Source: Maratus speciosus
Taxonomy: Eukaryota > Arthropoda > Arachnida > Araneae > Salticidae
Reading direction: 5' to 3'
Assembly: GCA_963932465.1 (NCBI GenBank)
Contig: OZ010792.1
Location: 190,980,256 to 191,044,255 of the forward strand
Length of the DNA stretch: 64,000 bases
A program made the position numbers and the translations under genes. Each line of letters starts with the position of its first letter. The stretch's first letter is position 1. This document shows positions 55,798 through 64,000 of the stretch, piece by piece. The notes under the pieces were generated by a model. The model was not told where the DNA came from. It saw only the letters and a list, made by a program, of their open reading frames with translations, and did not search any database.

Positions 55798-55983
55798 GAG
55801 GCTAACGAGAAAGACAGGCTACCGCGGTGGGTCCGATTCTTCTTTTTTTACAGACCGCTGGAGTCACGTGATGCTCGAATGCACCAATGAAGGTGTGCGA
55901 AAAGAGCATCGCGTGACTCCAGCGGTCTGTAAAAAAAGAAGAATCGGACCCACCGCGGTAGCCTGTCTTTCTCGTTAGCCTCG
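55798..55983. mobile_element. Near-perfect palindromic MITE
   Basis: The left arm (GAGGCTAACGAGAAAGACAG, GCTACCGCGGTGGGTCCGAT, TACAGACCGCTGGAGTCACG) and the right arm are almost perfectly complementary over about 80 bp, with a loop of about 25 bp. TGAGTTACC (55789-55797) and TGAGTAACC (55984-55992) flank it, an 8-9 bp duplication with one mismatch. Its GC content is much higher than its surroundings. hAT- or Mutator-type origin are both possible. Confidence 0.85.
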
Positions 55984-55992
55984 TGAGTAACC

Positions 55993-56150
55993 AATGATTC
56001 CGATAAGCGTAATTTATCGTTAGAAACCTCAGAAACCAATATATTTTCAAGATTTAAAGAAGCAAACAAAGTTTCTTTTGCTACCACCGATTTTTGAAAA
56101 CGTTTCCCAGTTGTTTTCTAGTGCATCAGTCAGTTTGTTCAACGCGGAAT
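55993..56150 (-). pseudogene. Coding-like repeat, inverted copy A
   Basis: On the minus strand it reads NKLTDALENNWETFSKIGGS, KRNFVCF and, after an apparent 8-base deletion and frame change, ASLNLENILVSEVSNDKLRL, SESLV. The same peptide pattern appears on the plus strand at 59615-59790. I do not recognise the protein. Conservation of reading sense between the two copies suggests descent from a coding sequence. Confidence 0.45.
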
Positions 56151-56180
56151 AGGTAGGGGAGATGAGGATGAATGGGACAT

Positions 56181-57568
56181 TTTCACAGAAATATATATAT
56201 ATATATTTTTTTTTTAAAGTTATAATCAATATTATGTATCACATTTCATATATTAGGTATTTGACTACATCTGTGCACAATATTTAGTCTAGATTATTAT
56301 TATACAGTAATATATCCTTCTATATATAAAGAAAAGTTTTGATTTGGAAATGGACCAATGAAAATCTGCGTAGATATTACCGGCAGATCGGCATCCAATT
56401 TGAATGCTTAAGCATGGCCTTTCTTCGTTAATATTAAAAAAACTTGCATACAAAAATATGAAAATCGGTAGTATTATAGAGAAATGTTTGATAAACACGC
56501 TGATGTACACAGTTTTCAAATCGAAGAATTATTTAAAGAGATATTTAATGCCAAAGTTGGACAAAATCGTTCCAATAAGAAAGTTTTATAGGAGCAAAAA
56601 CTGTACATAGGAACTTAATCATTTGTAGATCATTTTATGCGTCAGAATTTCCCGGTGTGCAGACTGCATTTAGTTTCTTAATTTGACTCATTTTTGAGGC
56701 TTTATTTTTATTTTAAATTCAAATTTTCAGCATTTCGAGAGATATTTTTTACATATTTTAGAAAATTGTATTAATTTAAACTGTTGCCAACTGTATAAAC
56801 AGCGCAAACAATAATGTTTGCTTCAAATTAAAAATTTATTTTACACGTGACTATTATCAACCGAAAATATAAAAAGCAGGAACTCATTGAAAATTACGTC
56901 ATAAAAACTATATTTACACGTGAATTTTAAAAGAGAAAGAATATTGTAAAATAATAAATTCATTAACATGCATTAGAAGTCTTAAATAGGAGAATTTACA
57001 TCACATTACACTTATTACGTAAAATGAACAAAAAATAATATTGCAAAACAGTTTAAATTTAAAAATTGCGTGAGACATTTATTAGCCTCCGGTGCGGTAT
57101 TCTATTTCTTTCTCCCAGTTTATTTTGCGTCGAAAAAAATAACGTTACCTTACAGACGCTAGCCGTAAAACAAAGCATTACGATTAAATACTCTTTAGCA
57201 ATTTTTTAAACTTCTAAGCATTGCACATTTTCAATTTTTATACCGTCGTATTGGGAAAAAAAAGTTCTTTTAAATGCATTTTGTTTGAAAACTGTATCTC
57301 CATTTACTTTTGAAATATTAATTTTTTTGTAGTTTTTGGAGCCATTTGCTTAATATTGGCAACGGAAGTACTTCATTTCTGTAGAAAGTAAAGGAAAAAT
57401 AGTTTTAAAATAGCAATTATATATTTTTGTTGCCATTTTCTCGTAACAACCGAAAGAAAATGTAATTAAAATACGTGTTAGTTTGGAAAAAATATAAACG
57501 AATGATTTCTGTTAAAACAATGGAGCTATTATATACATTTAATTGTAAGTATCTATGAATCACTAGAT
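56181..57568. other. Interior of the 3.3-kb element, left part; no gene
   Basis: AT-rich with a TA-rich microsatellite at 56191-56206. Short ORFs (56289-56519 minus, 56404-56610 plus) overlap each other and have no recognisable domain. Confidence 0.4.
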
Positions 57569-57570
57569 AG

Positions 57571-57614
<44 letters not shown>

Positions 57615-57840
57615 CCGATTTTCTTGGATGACGGAATCTTTTTGTTGCATTTGTGCATTATTTCGCGATAGTGATGTGCTATGCATGCTTTGCTGTAGAT
57701 CTTTAAGAGTAGATCGTAAATGTGGAATTCTTAAGCGGATGCGAATGACGTCATTTTACATAAAATAAAACGTGTGCTTTAAGTCTTAAAATTGAAATAC
57801 GTTTTGTACTGAAGTAGAGCCCCGCTTAACTGAGTTATTT

Positions 57841-58042
57841 CCTTCTGATGGACTGGTGACTTCTATTATTATGAAACAGCCATTATAAATGAAGTGTTAG
57901 GTGAAGATGAAAGAGCAGCCGTAAAAACAAAAATATGGCCAAATCAGAGTTCTAACTTTTTACGGCTGCTCTTTCATCTTCACCTAACACTTCATTTATA
58001 ATGGCTGTTTCATAATAATAGAAGCCATCAGTCCATCAGAAG
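57841..58042. mobile_element. Fold-back, 86-bp arms
   Basis: The left arm 57841-57926 (CCTTCTGATGGACTGGTGAC ... AAGAGCAGCCGTAAAAA) and the right arm 57957-58042 (TTTTTACGGCTGCTCTTTCA ... GTCCATCAGAAG) are complementary with only two or three mismatches. The loop is about 30 bp. No ORF, and no target duplication established. Confidence 0.88.
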
Positions 58043-58280
58043 AAAATGAAGTAATGGAAATGCCGGAGGCAACACTAAATTCTGAAAACGCAGAATTCCT
58101 GTTCTCTAGTTTGATATTTTAAGATTATCATAATATTTAATTTCTAACAAAAGTATTTTTACATGAATATTAAAAAGAGAAAGAAAAGTTTGGTGAAAAT
58201 CACGTGAGATTATAATTGTCAGATTCAAATTATAATTCAATCTTCCGAAATCTTTCTAAAGCCGATCAAATTACGTGCTG

Positions 58281-58343
58281 TTAGAGTCTGCGGTGTCTGA
58301 ACGAGGGTTGACGAGTATAGCTCGTAGGAGGCAGAGCCCCCTA
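58281..58343 (+). mobile_element. Helitron-like 3' end, solo, second copy
   Basis: Matches 3221-3285 along its length (TTAGAGTCTGCGGTGTCTGA, AACGAGGGTTGACGAG, TAGGAGGCAGAGCCCCCTA). The hairpin is slightly degraded and the CTAG is CTAT here. Confidence 0.45.
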
Positions 58344-58431
58344 TAGTTATAACAAAAAAAAGTTCCTCTCTGTCCCAATCATCCCTATAGCAGGGATGAA
58401 TGGGAGACTAATAGGGATGGATGGGGCACAA

Positions 58432-59024
58432 ATATTTTCCTCCTTGTGTTCAATGTTGCCTTCTTAAAATTTATAAAGTTATATGTAATTATATTTGTTA
58501 TATATGATCGTATAATTTGGCTATTACATCTCAGCGTCGCTAATCACTTCTTTTATTGCAGTTTTAACTTGTAAAGCAAACTTCGACTGTTTATCTGTTC
58601 CCTTTTCCGACTTACAAAACATTTTAGATATGAAATGAAAGTGAAAAATGTCTTTGAAATGCGGCATAGCTAATATTTTTCATTCAGAACTTATTAATTA
58701 ATATTGATTAAATGTATTTTAGATATCATGCACGAATGAAATTATGTTAGTGGAAGTGCGAGTGGGGATTTATTTAAGCACAACTTCAACATTCAATATA
58801 ATTTACCCCATATTATCAATAAACATGTACTATTTTTAACAATTTTATCTATTTTGATAATGTTTCAATAGCAATTTTTTTGATAAACTATTTAACCTTT
58901 ATTACAATACAATAATTAAGATTCAATGTAATTTTTAATGATAAACAACATATCAACAAATCAATTTATAAACCTATATATTTTTTTAGTTAATAAATAA
59001 ATGTTTTAACATCTCTAGGGATGA
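58432..59024. other. No recognised gene
   Basis: AT-rich interior of the 3.3-kb element between its internal GGGATGAATGGG-type repeats. No coding support. Confidence 0.4.
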
Positions 59025-59444
59025 GACTGTCCCATTCATCCCTATTTGAAATTGTCCCAATCATCCCTATGATACATAGATTCAATTGCCCGCCATTTTG
59101 TTTCAGAAATTATTTTGTCACATTGGTTAATATTCATTCATTTTAAGAACCAATATTGAACCTTCAAATAAATAACTACAATATATCTTATTTGTTTATA
59201 TTGTATAAAATATTTGACTACTTCGAGGGAAAAAAAATACTTTTTGAGCAGAGTTTCAGAAAATGCAACTTTGCAAAAAAAATGAAAACAGCCTTGTGGT
59301 TTTATTTTTGGTTCTAAAGAACAGTATGGTAGTGCCGTATATGAGAATAGAAACCAACTAAAAAAAAAGCGTTCATTGCCTGAAATATTGAGAATGTCCC
59401 ATCCATCCCTTATCCCATTCATCCCCCAGCTCCCCTGTTTTGTA

Positions 59445-59928
59445 TGTTATCCATTCTCACATAAACATTTTCATGTTCAATAAACGTCTTTTAGAGACAA
59501 GCATGATAAATTGGCATCATTAACATTCACATTAAAATTAATATTATTTTGTTACTTATGTGTAAATTCAGTTACGCGCTGAAAATGTTTATTTGAGGAG
59601 GGATAGCATCCTAAAATTGATATTCTGGTTTGAGAAAACTGATTAATACACTCTAAAAACTATGTTTCCGAAAATAAACGGGAGCAAAAGAAGCTTTGTT
59701 TTTATGCATGCTTCTTCAAATCTCGAAAATACATTCGTTTCTGATATTTGGAGTGATAAAGAGCGCTTTTCGGAATCGCATGTGCTTCGGAAGAGATTAT
59801 TGCACGTTTTCGTTCTTGGTTATATTATATTTTCGTTGATTCAGGAAGATTCCTTTTCTTTTTGCAGAGCATATTCGTCATTCCTTTGCCAAATGTCGCA
59901 ACTAGCATTTGTATTAGAAAATTCCTAG
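59445..59928 (+). repeat. Dispersed repeat with coding-like segment, copy B
   Basis: 59445-59640 matches 30557-30790 (shared ATTAATATTATTTTGTTA, TGTGTAAATT and AATGTTYATT blocks). From 59662 an 88-codon ORF reads MFPKINGSKRSFVFMHASSN, LENTFVSDIWSDKERFSESH and ends LAFVLENS. Its first half corresponds to the minus-strand copy at 55993-56150. The repeat is therefore present three times, with the peptide part in two copies. Identity unknown. Confidence 0.5.
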
Positions 59929-60071
59929 CTTACTAATGTGATAAAATTAAATTAATACAGTCTTTTCACAATGGCTTAGTCTCTCTAAGTGTTAAATAAT
60001 TTAATAATTATTATTAATAATTATTATTTATAATAATTTAATAACTGAAATGTCATCCCATTTAATTAATA

Positions 60072-60942
60072 CACAGTGCATTCAAAAAGTTCCAGGACTG
60101 ATCGCACACGGACCATATATTGCAGAGATTATACTTACAATTGATATTAAGATTCTACGCAATCTCCTCTTAATTCAAACAACACTTGGAACGAGTATAC
60201 AATTTCGTTAACGTCTTCTGGAACAGCTGCACTCCAAAACTATTAAGTTTTGATGTCACAGTCGCTTCAATGTTATCTAATCTATCGACTCGTATCTCTG
60301 TCCCTTTAACTTGAAAAATAAGAGATAGACCGGCGGGACAGATCTGGTGAGTAGGTGGGTGGTGGATGCACACAACTTACCATCTTTCCAAAAATTGCTG
60401 CACAAAGATGGACTTGTGAACTAGTGCGTTGTCCAACAAATCGGGCCTCACACGCCACATTCACTTCAAAAGCCGATGGAAGACGCTATTTGGCGGTTTG
60501 ATGTCACCAACGCTTGCACATACTGAACATTTCCCTCATTTCGACTCGAATATGGAAGACCTGATCTCTCATTAGTTTTTGGTCGAATCTCTCCAGCTTG
60601 AAACCTTGGAAACAACTCAAATACTCGCGAACGACTTATAGCTAGTCACCATAGGCAGATTTATTCATTTTGTACGTTTCTGTGATCGATTTTTTCAATT
60701 TAACAGACAATTATGATGTTTGATCGCTGTTCCATTTTTTTTTTTTTCAGTGACAATGAAGCGCGCACACGCTTTGCGAAAATGGGCACTACGAAGTCGG
60801 AAAACAAAGAAATGAATGCAACCATTTAATACGCGTGGCTGAAGGTAGTGAGCTTGTCTTCCGGCCGATTTCGCATAGTCAGCGCTGCGCCATCTATGCT
60901 TTTTTACAAGTAGAAATTCTGGAATTTTTTGAATGCATGGTG
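60072..60942 (-). mobile_element. Mariner-like element, internally deleted
   Basis: The left end is CACAGTGCATTCAAAAAGTT followed by CCAGGA. The right end, complemented, is CACCATGCATTCAAAAAATT followed by CCAGAA. TA flanks both sides (60070-60071, 60943-60944). Minus-strand remnants of a mariner transposase lie inside. Confidence 0.75.
60165..60720 (-). pseudogene. Mariner transposase pseudogene
   Basis: Minus-strand fragments: SRSRVFELFPRFQAGE, then NERSGLPYSSRNEGNVQYVQ and ALVTSNRQIAS (N-terminal helix-turn-helix region, about 60640-60480). After a deletion come RPDLLDNALVHKSIFVQQF (second-Asp region, HxNAPAHxSxxVQxF in relatives) and VDRLDNIEATVTSKLNSFGV, QLFQKTL (C-terminal region, about 60170-60330). 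The catalytic core between is missing or scrambled, with stops and frameshifts. Confidence 0.65.
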
Positions 60943-61004
60943 TAAATCATATAATCACGACTCCCTTCTAAAATTACAAAATATGCATTTATAATTTTTT
61001 TTTT

Positions 61005-61158
61005 CTAAAAGGATATCAGTGCAGCTAAAAATCCGAAGAATAAACCAACTAAGGCTGAACACACGAAAATGGTCATGAAACGGTATACGCATTGCAACAG
61101 AGTATATGATATCGTATCTTCGGCATCATTTTCATTCTGCGATGCTTCCCACACTGTA
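61005..61158 (-). other. Candidate exon of a multi-pass membrane protein (NHE-like)
   Basis: On the minus strand a strong acceptor (TACAAATTTCTTTTTCTTTAG) precedes an open segment: TVWEASQNENDAEDTISYTL, then LQCVYRFMTIFVCSALVGLF, FGFLAALISF, then a stop at 61005. The last 25 residues form a clear membrane helix. The style (STV start, small-residue-rich helix ending LAALISF) resembles the loop and helix after the NDA motif in Na+/H+ exchangers (SLC9). No donor is visible at its end, so it is a last exon, a pseudo-exon or the resemblance is accidental. It is the most host-gene-like piece in the window. Confidence 0.35.
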
Positions 61159-61963
61159 CTAAAGAAAAAGAAATTTGTAAAATTAAAATTAATGATATTA
61201 ACTTTTTTATGATCGAAAATCATAATAAGGCATGGTATTATAACTCATTAAAAATGTCTAAAAAAATAATTAATGTACCTACCTGCATTGTTGATTTGTC
61301 TATGCAGCTAATATCGATCAATATTTTACATTGAAATAGAAAAATATTTTTTGGTATAGTCGTGGGGAAAAAAAGTAAACACCCCTACTAACCCCTCAAC
61401 AAATTATTGTACAAGAAAGTTACTAGTACCGAACGATTGGGAATAAAGTCTACTTTTAAATGATGTATATAAAATTTTCTTAGGGGGTCATCTATATATT
61501 AAAACAAACCCAAACTTCGTTTTTTTTATGGCAATACCCAATTTTAACAATATATTTCAAATCTTCGGTTCAAACTATGCCTAGACAGAAAATTTCAAGT
61601 CATTTGAATGCTAAGCTTTTGAATTATAAACATTCAAAATGTAATGCTTCTAATGTTAAATTACATTTTCACATTTTTATTAATATCTACTGAAATTATA
61701 CTCCTAATGTGCTATTTTTTTTGTGTAGAAATAATGATAAAATACCCAAACATAAATACGTTGAATTTGCAATTTTTATAATTTTATGATATGAATTATG
61801 AATTATGAAATTAATATTCTAAAAAATTATGAATTGCAACCTACAATTTTTTTGATGGATTTAGATTTATTAAGTCTTGCTTTATGGAAATCCAAAATTT
61901 CACATTTTTCTTCGAAGTAGTTTTCAAATTATGCTTTAAAAACGCCAGAATGATGGTTTAAGG
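61159..61963. other. No recognised gene
   Basis: AT-rich DNA upstream (minus-strand sense) of the candidate exon, presumably intron or spacer. No further exon was identified. Confidence 0.4.
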
Positions 61964-63926
61964 TAGGGATGCACAACCGGTGGGCCGCGAACTTCGTAAA
62001 TTTATAACTGGAAAAAATCGCAAGTTTTGTCCGTAGGTCGCTGGAAAAAATTGTGAATATCGTCAATTCTTCGCGGTAAAAAATTGCAAATTTCGTCAGT
62101 CAGTTAAAAATCGCGAATTTCGTTTATCGACCGGCCGATACCATAGATATCAACATAGGAAATTCGCAAGTTTCCAACTTCGTCAGTCGCTAGTCGAAAA
62201 ATAATTAGAATTTCATCGAACGGGCAGTGGAAAATCGCAAATTTCGTCAATCAGGCAAGGAAAAATAGCGAATTACTTCGTTCGGGCACGGAAAAATCTC
62301 GAGTTCTGCTGATCGAGCACGGAATAATCGCGAATTGTTTCGATCAAGCGAGGGAAAATAGCAAATTTCATTGAAAAATCACGAATTTTGTCGATGAAGA
62401 ACGGAAAAATCTCAAATTTCGTTGATCAGGCACGGAAAGATGTCGAGTTTCGTTGATCAGACACGGAAAAATCGTGAATTTCATTGATCGGGCAAGGAAA
62501 AACCGCCAATTTTGTCAATCAGGCGCTGAAAAATCCCAAATTTCATCGATAAGACGCAGAAAAAATCGCAAATTGAGTTGATCTGGAGCGGCAAAATCGC
62601 GAATTTTGTCACTCAGGCGACGAAGAATCGTAAATTTCGTTGATTGGGCACAGAAAAAACGCGAACTTTGCCGATGATGTGCGGAAAAAAATCCAGATTT
62701 TGTCCATCGGCTGCAGAAAATAGTGAGTTTGGTCAGTTTATCACGAGAAAAAATCGCGAATTTCATAAACTTGCCGCGAGAAAAAATTGCAAATTTCATC
62801 AGTCAGTTAAGAATCACAAATTTCGTTTATTGGGCGCGTAAAAATCGCGAATTTCGTCGATTAGGCAAGGAAAAACACCAATTTTGTCAATGAAACGCGG
62901 AAAAATCGCAAATTTCGTTGATAGGGCGCAGAAAAATCTTGAATTTTGTCGATGATGCGCGGAAAATTTGCAAATTTTGATGATCGGCTGCAGAAAAGTC
63001 GTGAGTTTCTTTAGTTTATCGAGAGAAAAAAATCGCGAATTTCGTCAATTTACCACGGGAAAAATTGTAAATTTTGTCAGTCAGTTAAGAATCGCGAATT
63101 TCTTTGATCGGGTGCAGGAAAAATTGCAAATTTCGTGATAAGGAGCAGAAAATTTTCACTTTTCATTGAACCGGTGCGGAAAAATCGTGAATTTTGTCGA
63201 TCAGGCGCGGACAAATCTAGTTCATTTGCTGCGGGAAAATTTTCAAATTTCGTCAGAGACAGTTAATATCGAATATCGTTGATAGGGCGTGGGAAAATTG
63301 CTAATTTCGTTGATCGGGTGCGGAAAAATTGCGAATTTTGTCAATCAGACATGAAAAATTGTAATTTTCGTCTATCGGCATGGGGCAATGATCAAATTTT
63401 GTTGATCGGCTTCGGAAATTTTTCGAATTTTGTCTAGGCGTGCAAAAATTGAAAATTTCGTTTATCGGGTGCGGAAACAGCGTATTTTGTTGATGAGCGC
63501 GGAAAAAAGGGAATTTCATTGATCGGCTCCACCTCCTCCCTTCGTTCATAAAGTTCTCATTTTTTTTTCGCCACTAGCCACTTTCATGCCTATGTTTGTT
63601 TTTTAGCACTTTTAATAAAGCAAAATTTATATTTCCCCAAACAAAGTCAAGGAATATTTTCACTGCCTGAAAATAATCCTTGCTATATCTGTGTTATATA
63701 TACAAACGTAAAGTGTTGGTATATTCTTGCCAACTAAATTGGATATGTTGACTGGGTAGGGGAACCTAGAGGGGTAAAACTTCCCCCCTCTGAATCCATG
63801 TTTTTATTAGATTATAAGCCTCCTATCACCTCTCCGATATATAATTCTCTGTGTTACAAATGTGACCCTCGACAACCCAGACATTTTTGTAAGTGGCCCT
63901 TCCCTTAAAAAGGTTGTGCACCCCTA
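61964..63926. mobile_element. hAT-type element filled with satellite, perfect 8-bp TSD
   Basis: The left end is TAGGGATGCACAACCGGTGG and the right end, complemented, is TAGGGGTGCACAACCTTTTT. A perfect GTTTAAGG duplication flanks it (61956-61963 and 63927-63934). Most of the 1963 bp is a tandem array (62000-63545); the last 380 bp are unique AT-rich sequence. No transposase is present. Confidence 0.9.
62000..63545. repeat. Satellite/minisatellite, unit about 33 bp, inside a hAT element
   Basis: About 45 diverged units of the form GGGCGCGGAAAAATCGCGAA followed by TTTCGTCGATC. Units vary from 28 to 40 bp. No strict higher-order period is visible, but a longer block (AAAAATTGCAAATTTCATCA, GTCAGTTAAGAATC) recurs near 62090, 62785 and 63065. 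Its basic unit resembles that of the array at 38870-40790. ORFs here are spurious. Confidence 0.9.
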
Positions 63927-64000
63927 GTTTAAGGGGCCGTCTACGATAGAAGTGACAAGATATTTTGAAATTTTTTATGCTATCCTGTAATCTAGCAGTC

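Larger units (their letters stand above)
56153..59437. mobile_element. 3.3-kb element with GGGATGAATGGGA-type ends
   Basis: The left end reads GGGGAGATGAGGATGAATGG followed by GACATTTTC. The right end, complemented, reads GGGGAGCTGGGGGATGAATG and then GGATGGATGGGACATTC. Extra copies of CCCATTCATCCC / GGGATGAATGGG lie at 58372-58430 and 59030-59075. The interior holds a poly-T of more than 40 (57570-57614), a fold-back (57841-58042) and a Helitron-like end (58281-58343). No transposase is recognised and no target duplication was found. Confidence 0.5.

Noticed and set aside
55802..56087. Overlapping minus-strand ORFs as one gene
   Set aside because: The upstream part is the coding-like repeat and the rest is the palindromic MITE at 55798-55983; they are separate units.
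57417..57686. 89-codon ORF with a long lysine run
   Set aside because: The lysine run is the complement of the poly-T tract at 57570-57614; no domain.
62515..63549. ORFs on both strands in the 62-63.5 kb array
   Set aside because: They follow the 33-bp tandem unit and start and stop at random positions in it.
1..64000. Endogenous viral element, rRNA or tRNA genes
   Set aside because: I looked for capsid-, polymerase- or envelope-like motifs and for rRNA or tRNA box A/box B patterns and saw none I could support.

Overview
The window looks like intergenic DNA of an arthropod genome. It is AT-rich and full of homopolymer runs, GTCT-type microsatellites, minisatellites and decayed Tc1/mariner, hAT, pogo-like, Penelope-like and Helentron-associated elements. 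An arachnid is my guess from the repeat families, but no marker gene settles the species. There is no operon, prokaryotic promoter, rRNA, tRNA or CRISPR array. I see no intact long host gene. The only host-like coding candidates are three short possible exons (38555-38627, 45250-45396, and 61005-61158 on the minus strand); the last resembles a membrane segment of a Na+/H+ exchanger.

Layout. 1-3.3 kb: a MITE with TTAA target duplication, then a minus-strand element with a hairpin head, a GTCT microsatellite and a 150-bp minisatellite. 4.7-5.4 kb: tandem duplications. 5.9-7.3 kb: a Tc1-like transposon with a broken transposase. 8.3-10.6 kb: a second hairpin/GTCT family carrying a third family nested inside it. 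11.7-16.3 kb: an element with CACTG termini containing a second copy of the first hairpin/GTCT family. 17.2-18.3 kb: an inverted, uninterrupted copy of the second family, which gives the empty site for the nesting at 8.8-9.9 kb. 19.05-23.37 kb: a complete 4.3-kb DNA transposon (TIRs, TAA duplication) whose minus-strand DDE-like gene is broken, with a GC-rich hAT element inserted in it. 24.4-26.2 kb: a degraded plus-strand gene of another repeated arthropod family. 26.9-28.5 kb: a third-family copy with a hAT remnant inserted. 28.8-30.4 kb: a second Tc1-like element. 32.6-33.7 kb: an N-terminal Penelope-like remnant. 35.7-44.3 kb: MITEs, a 420-bp higher-order satellite and a 3.5-kb hAT element with two smaller elements inside. 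44.3-53.3 kb: a mariner-like C-terminus, pogo-like MITEs, a zinc-finger transposon-type gene remnant split by a MITE, and several fold-back repeats. 54.7-61 kb: mariner-like MITE, near-perfect palindromes, a 3.3-kb TIR element flanked by inverted copies of a short coding-like repeat, and a mariner remnant. 61.96-63.93 kb: a hAT-type element with a perfect 8-bp duplication whose body is a satellite.

The genes do not form a pathway; they are transposition proteins, all broken. The informative content is the nesting order and the target-site duplications, which delimit about a dozen elements. The most interesting items are the hairpin/GTCT element families that share ends but carry different cores, the satellite-filled hAT element and its relation to the 39-kb satellite, and the 4.3-kb transposon with a DDE-like protein I cannot place in a named superfamily. 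All identifications come from reading the sequence; no database search was run.
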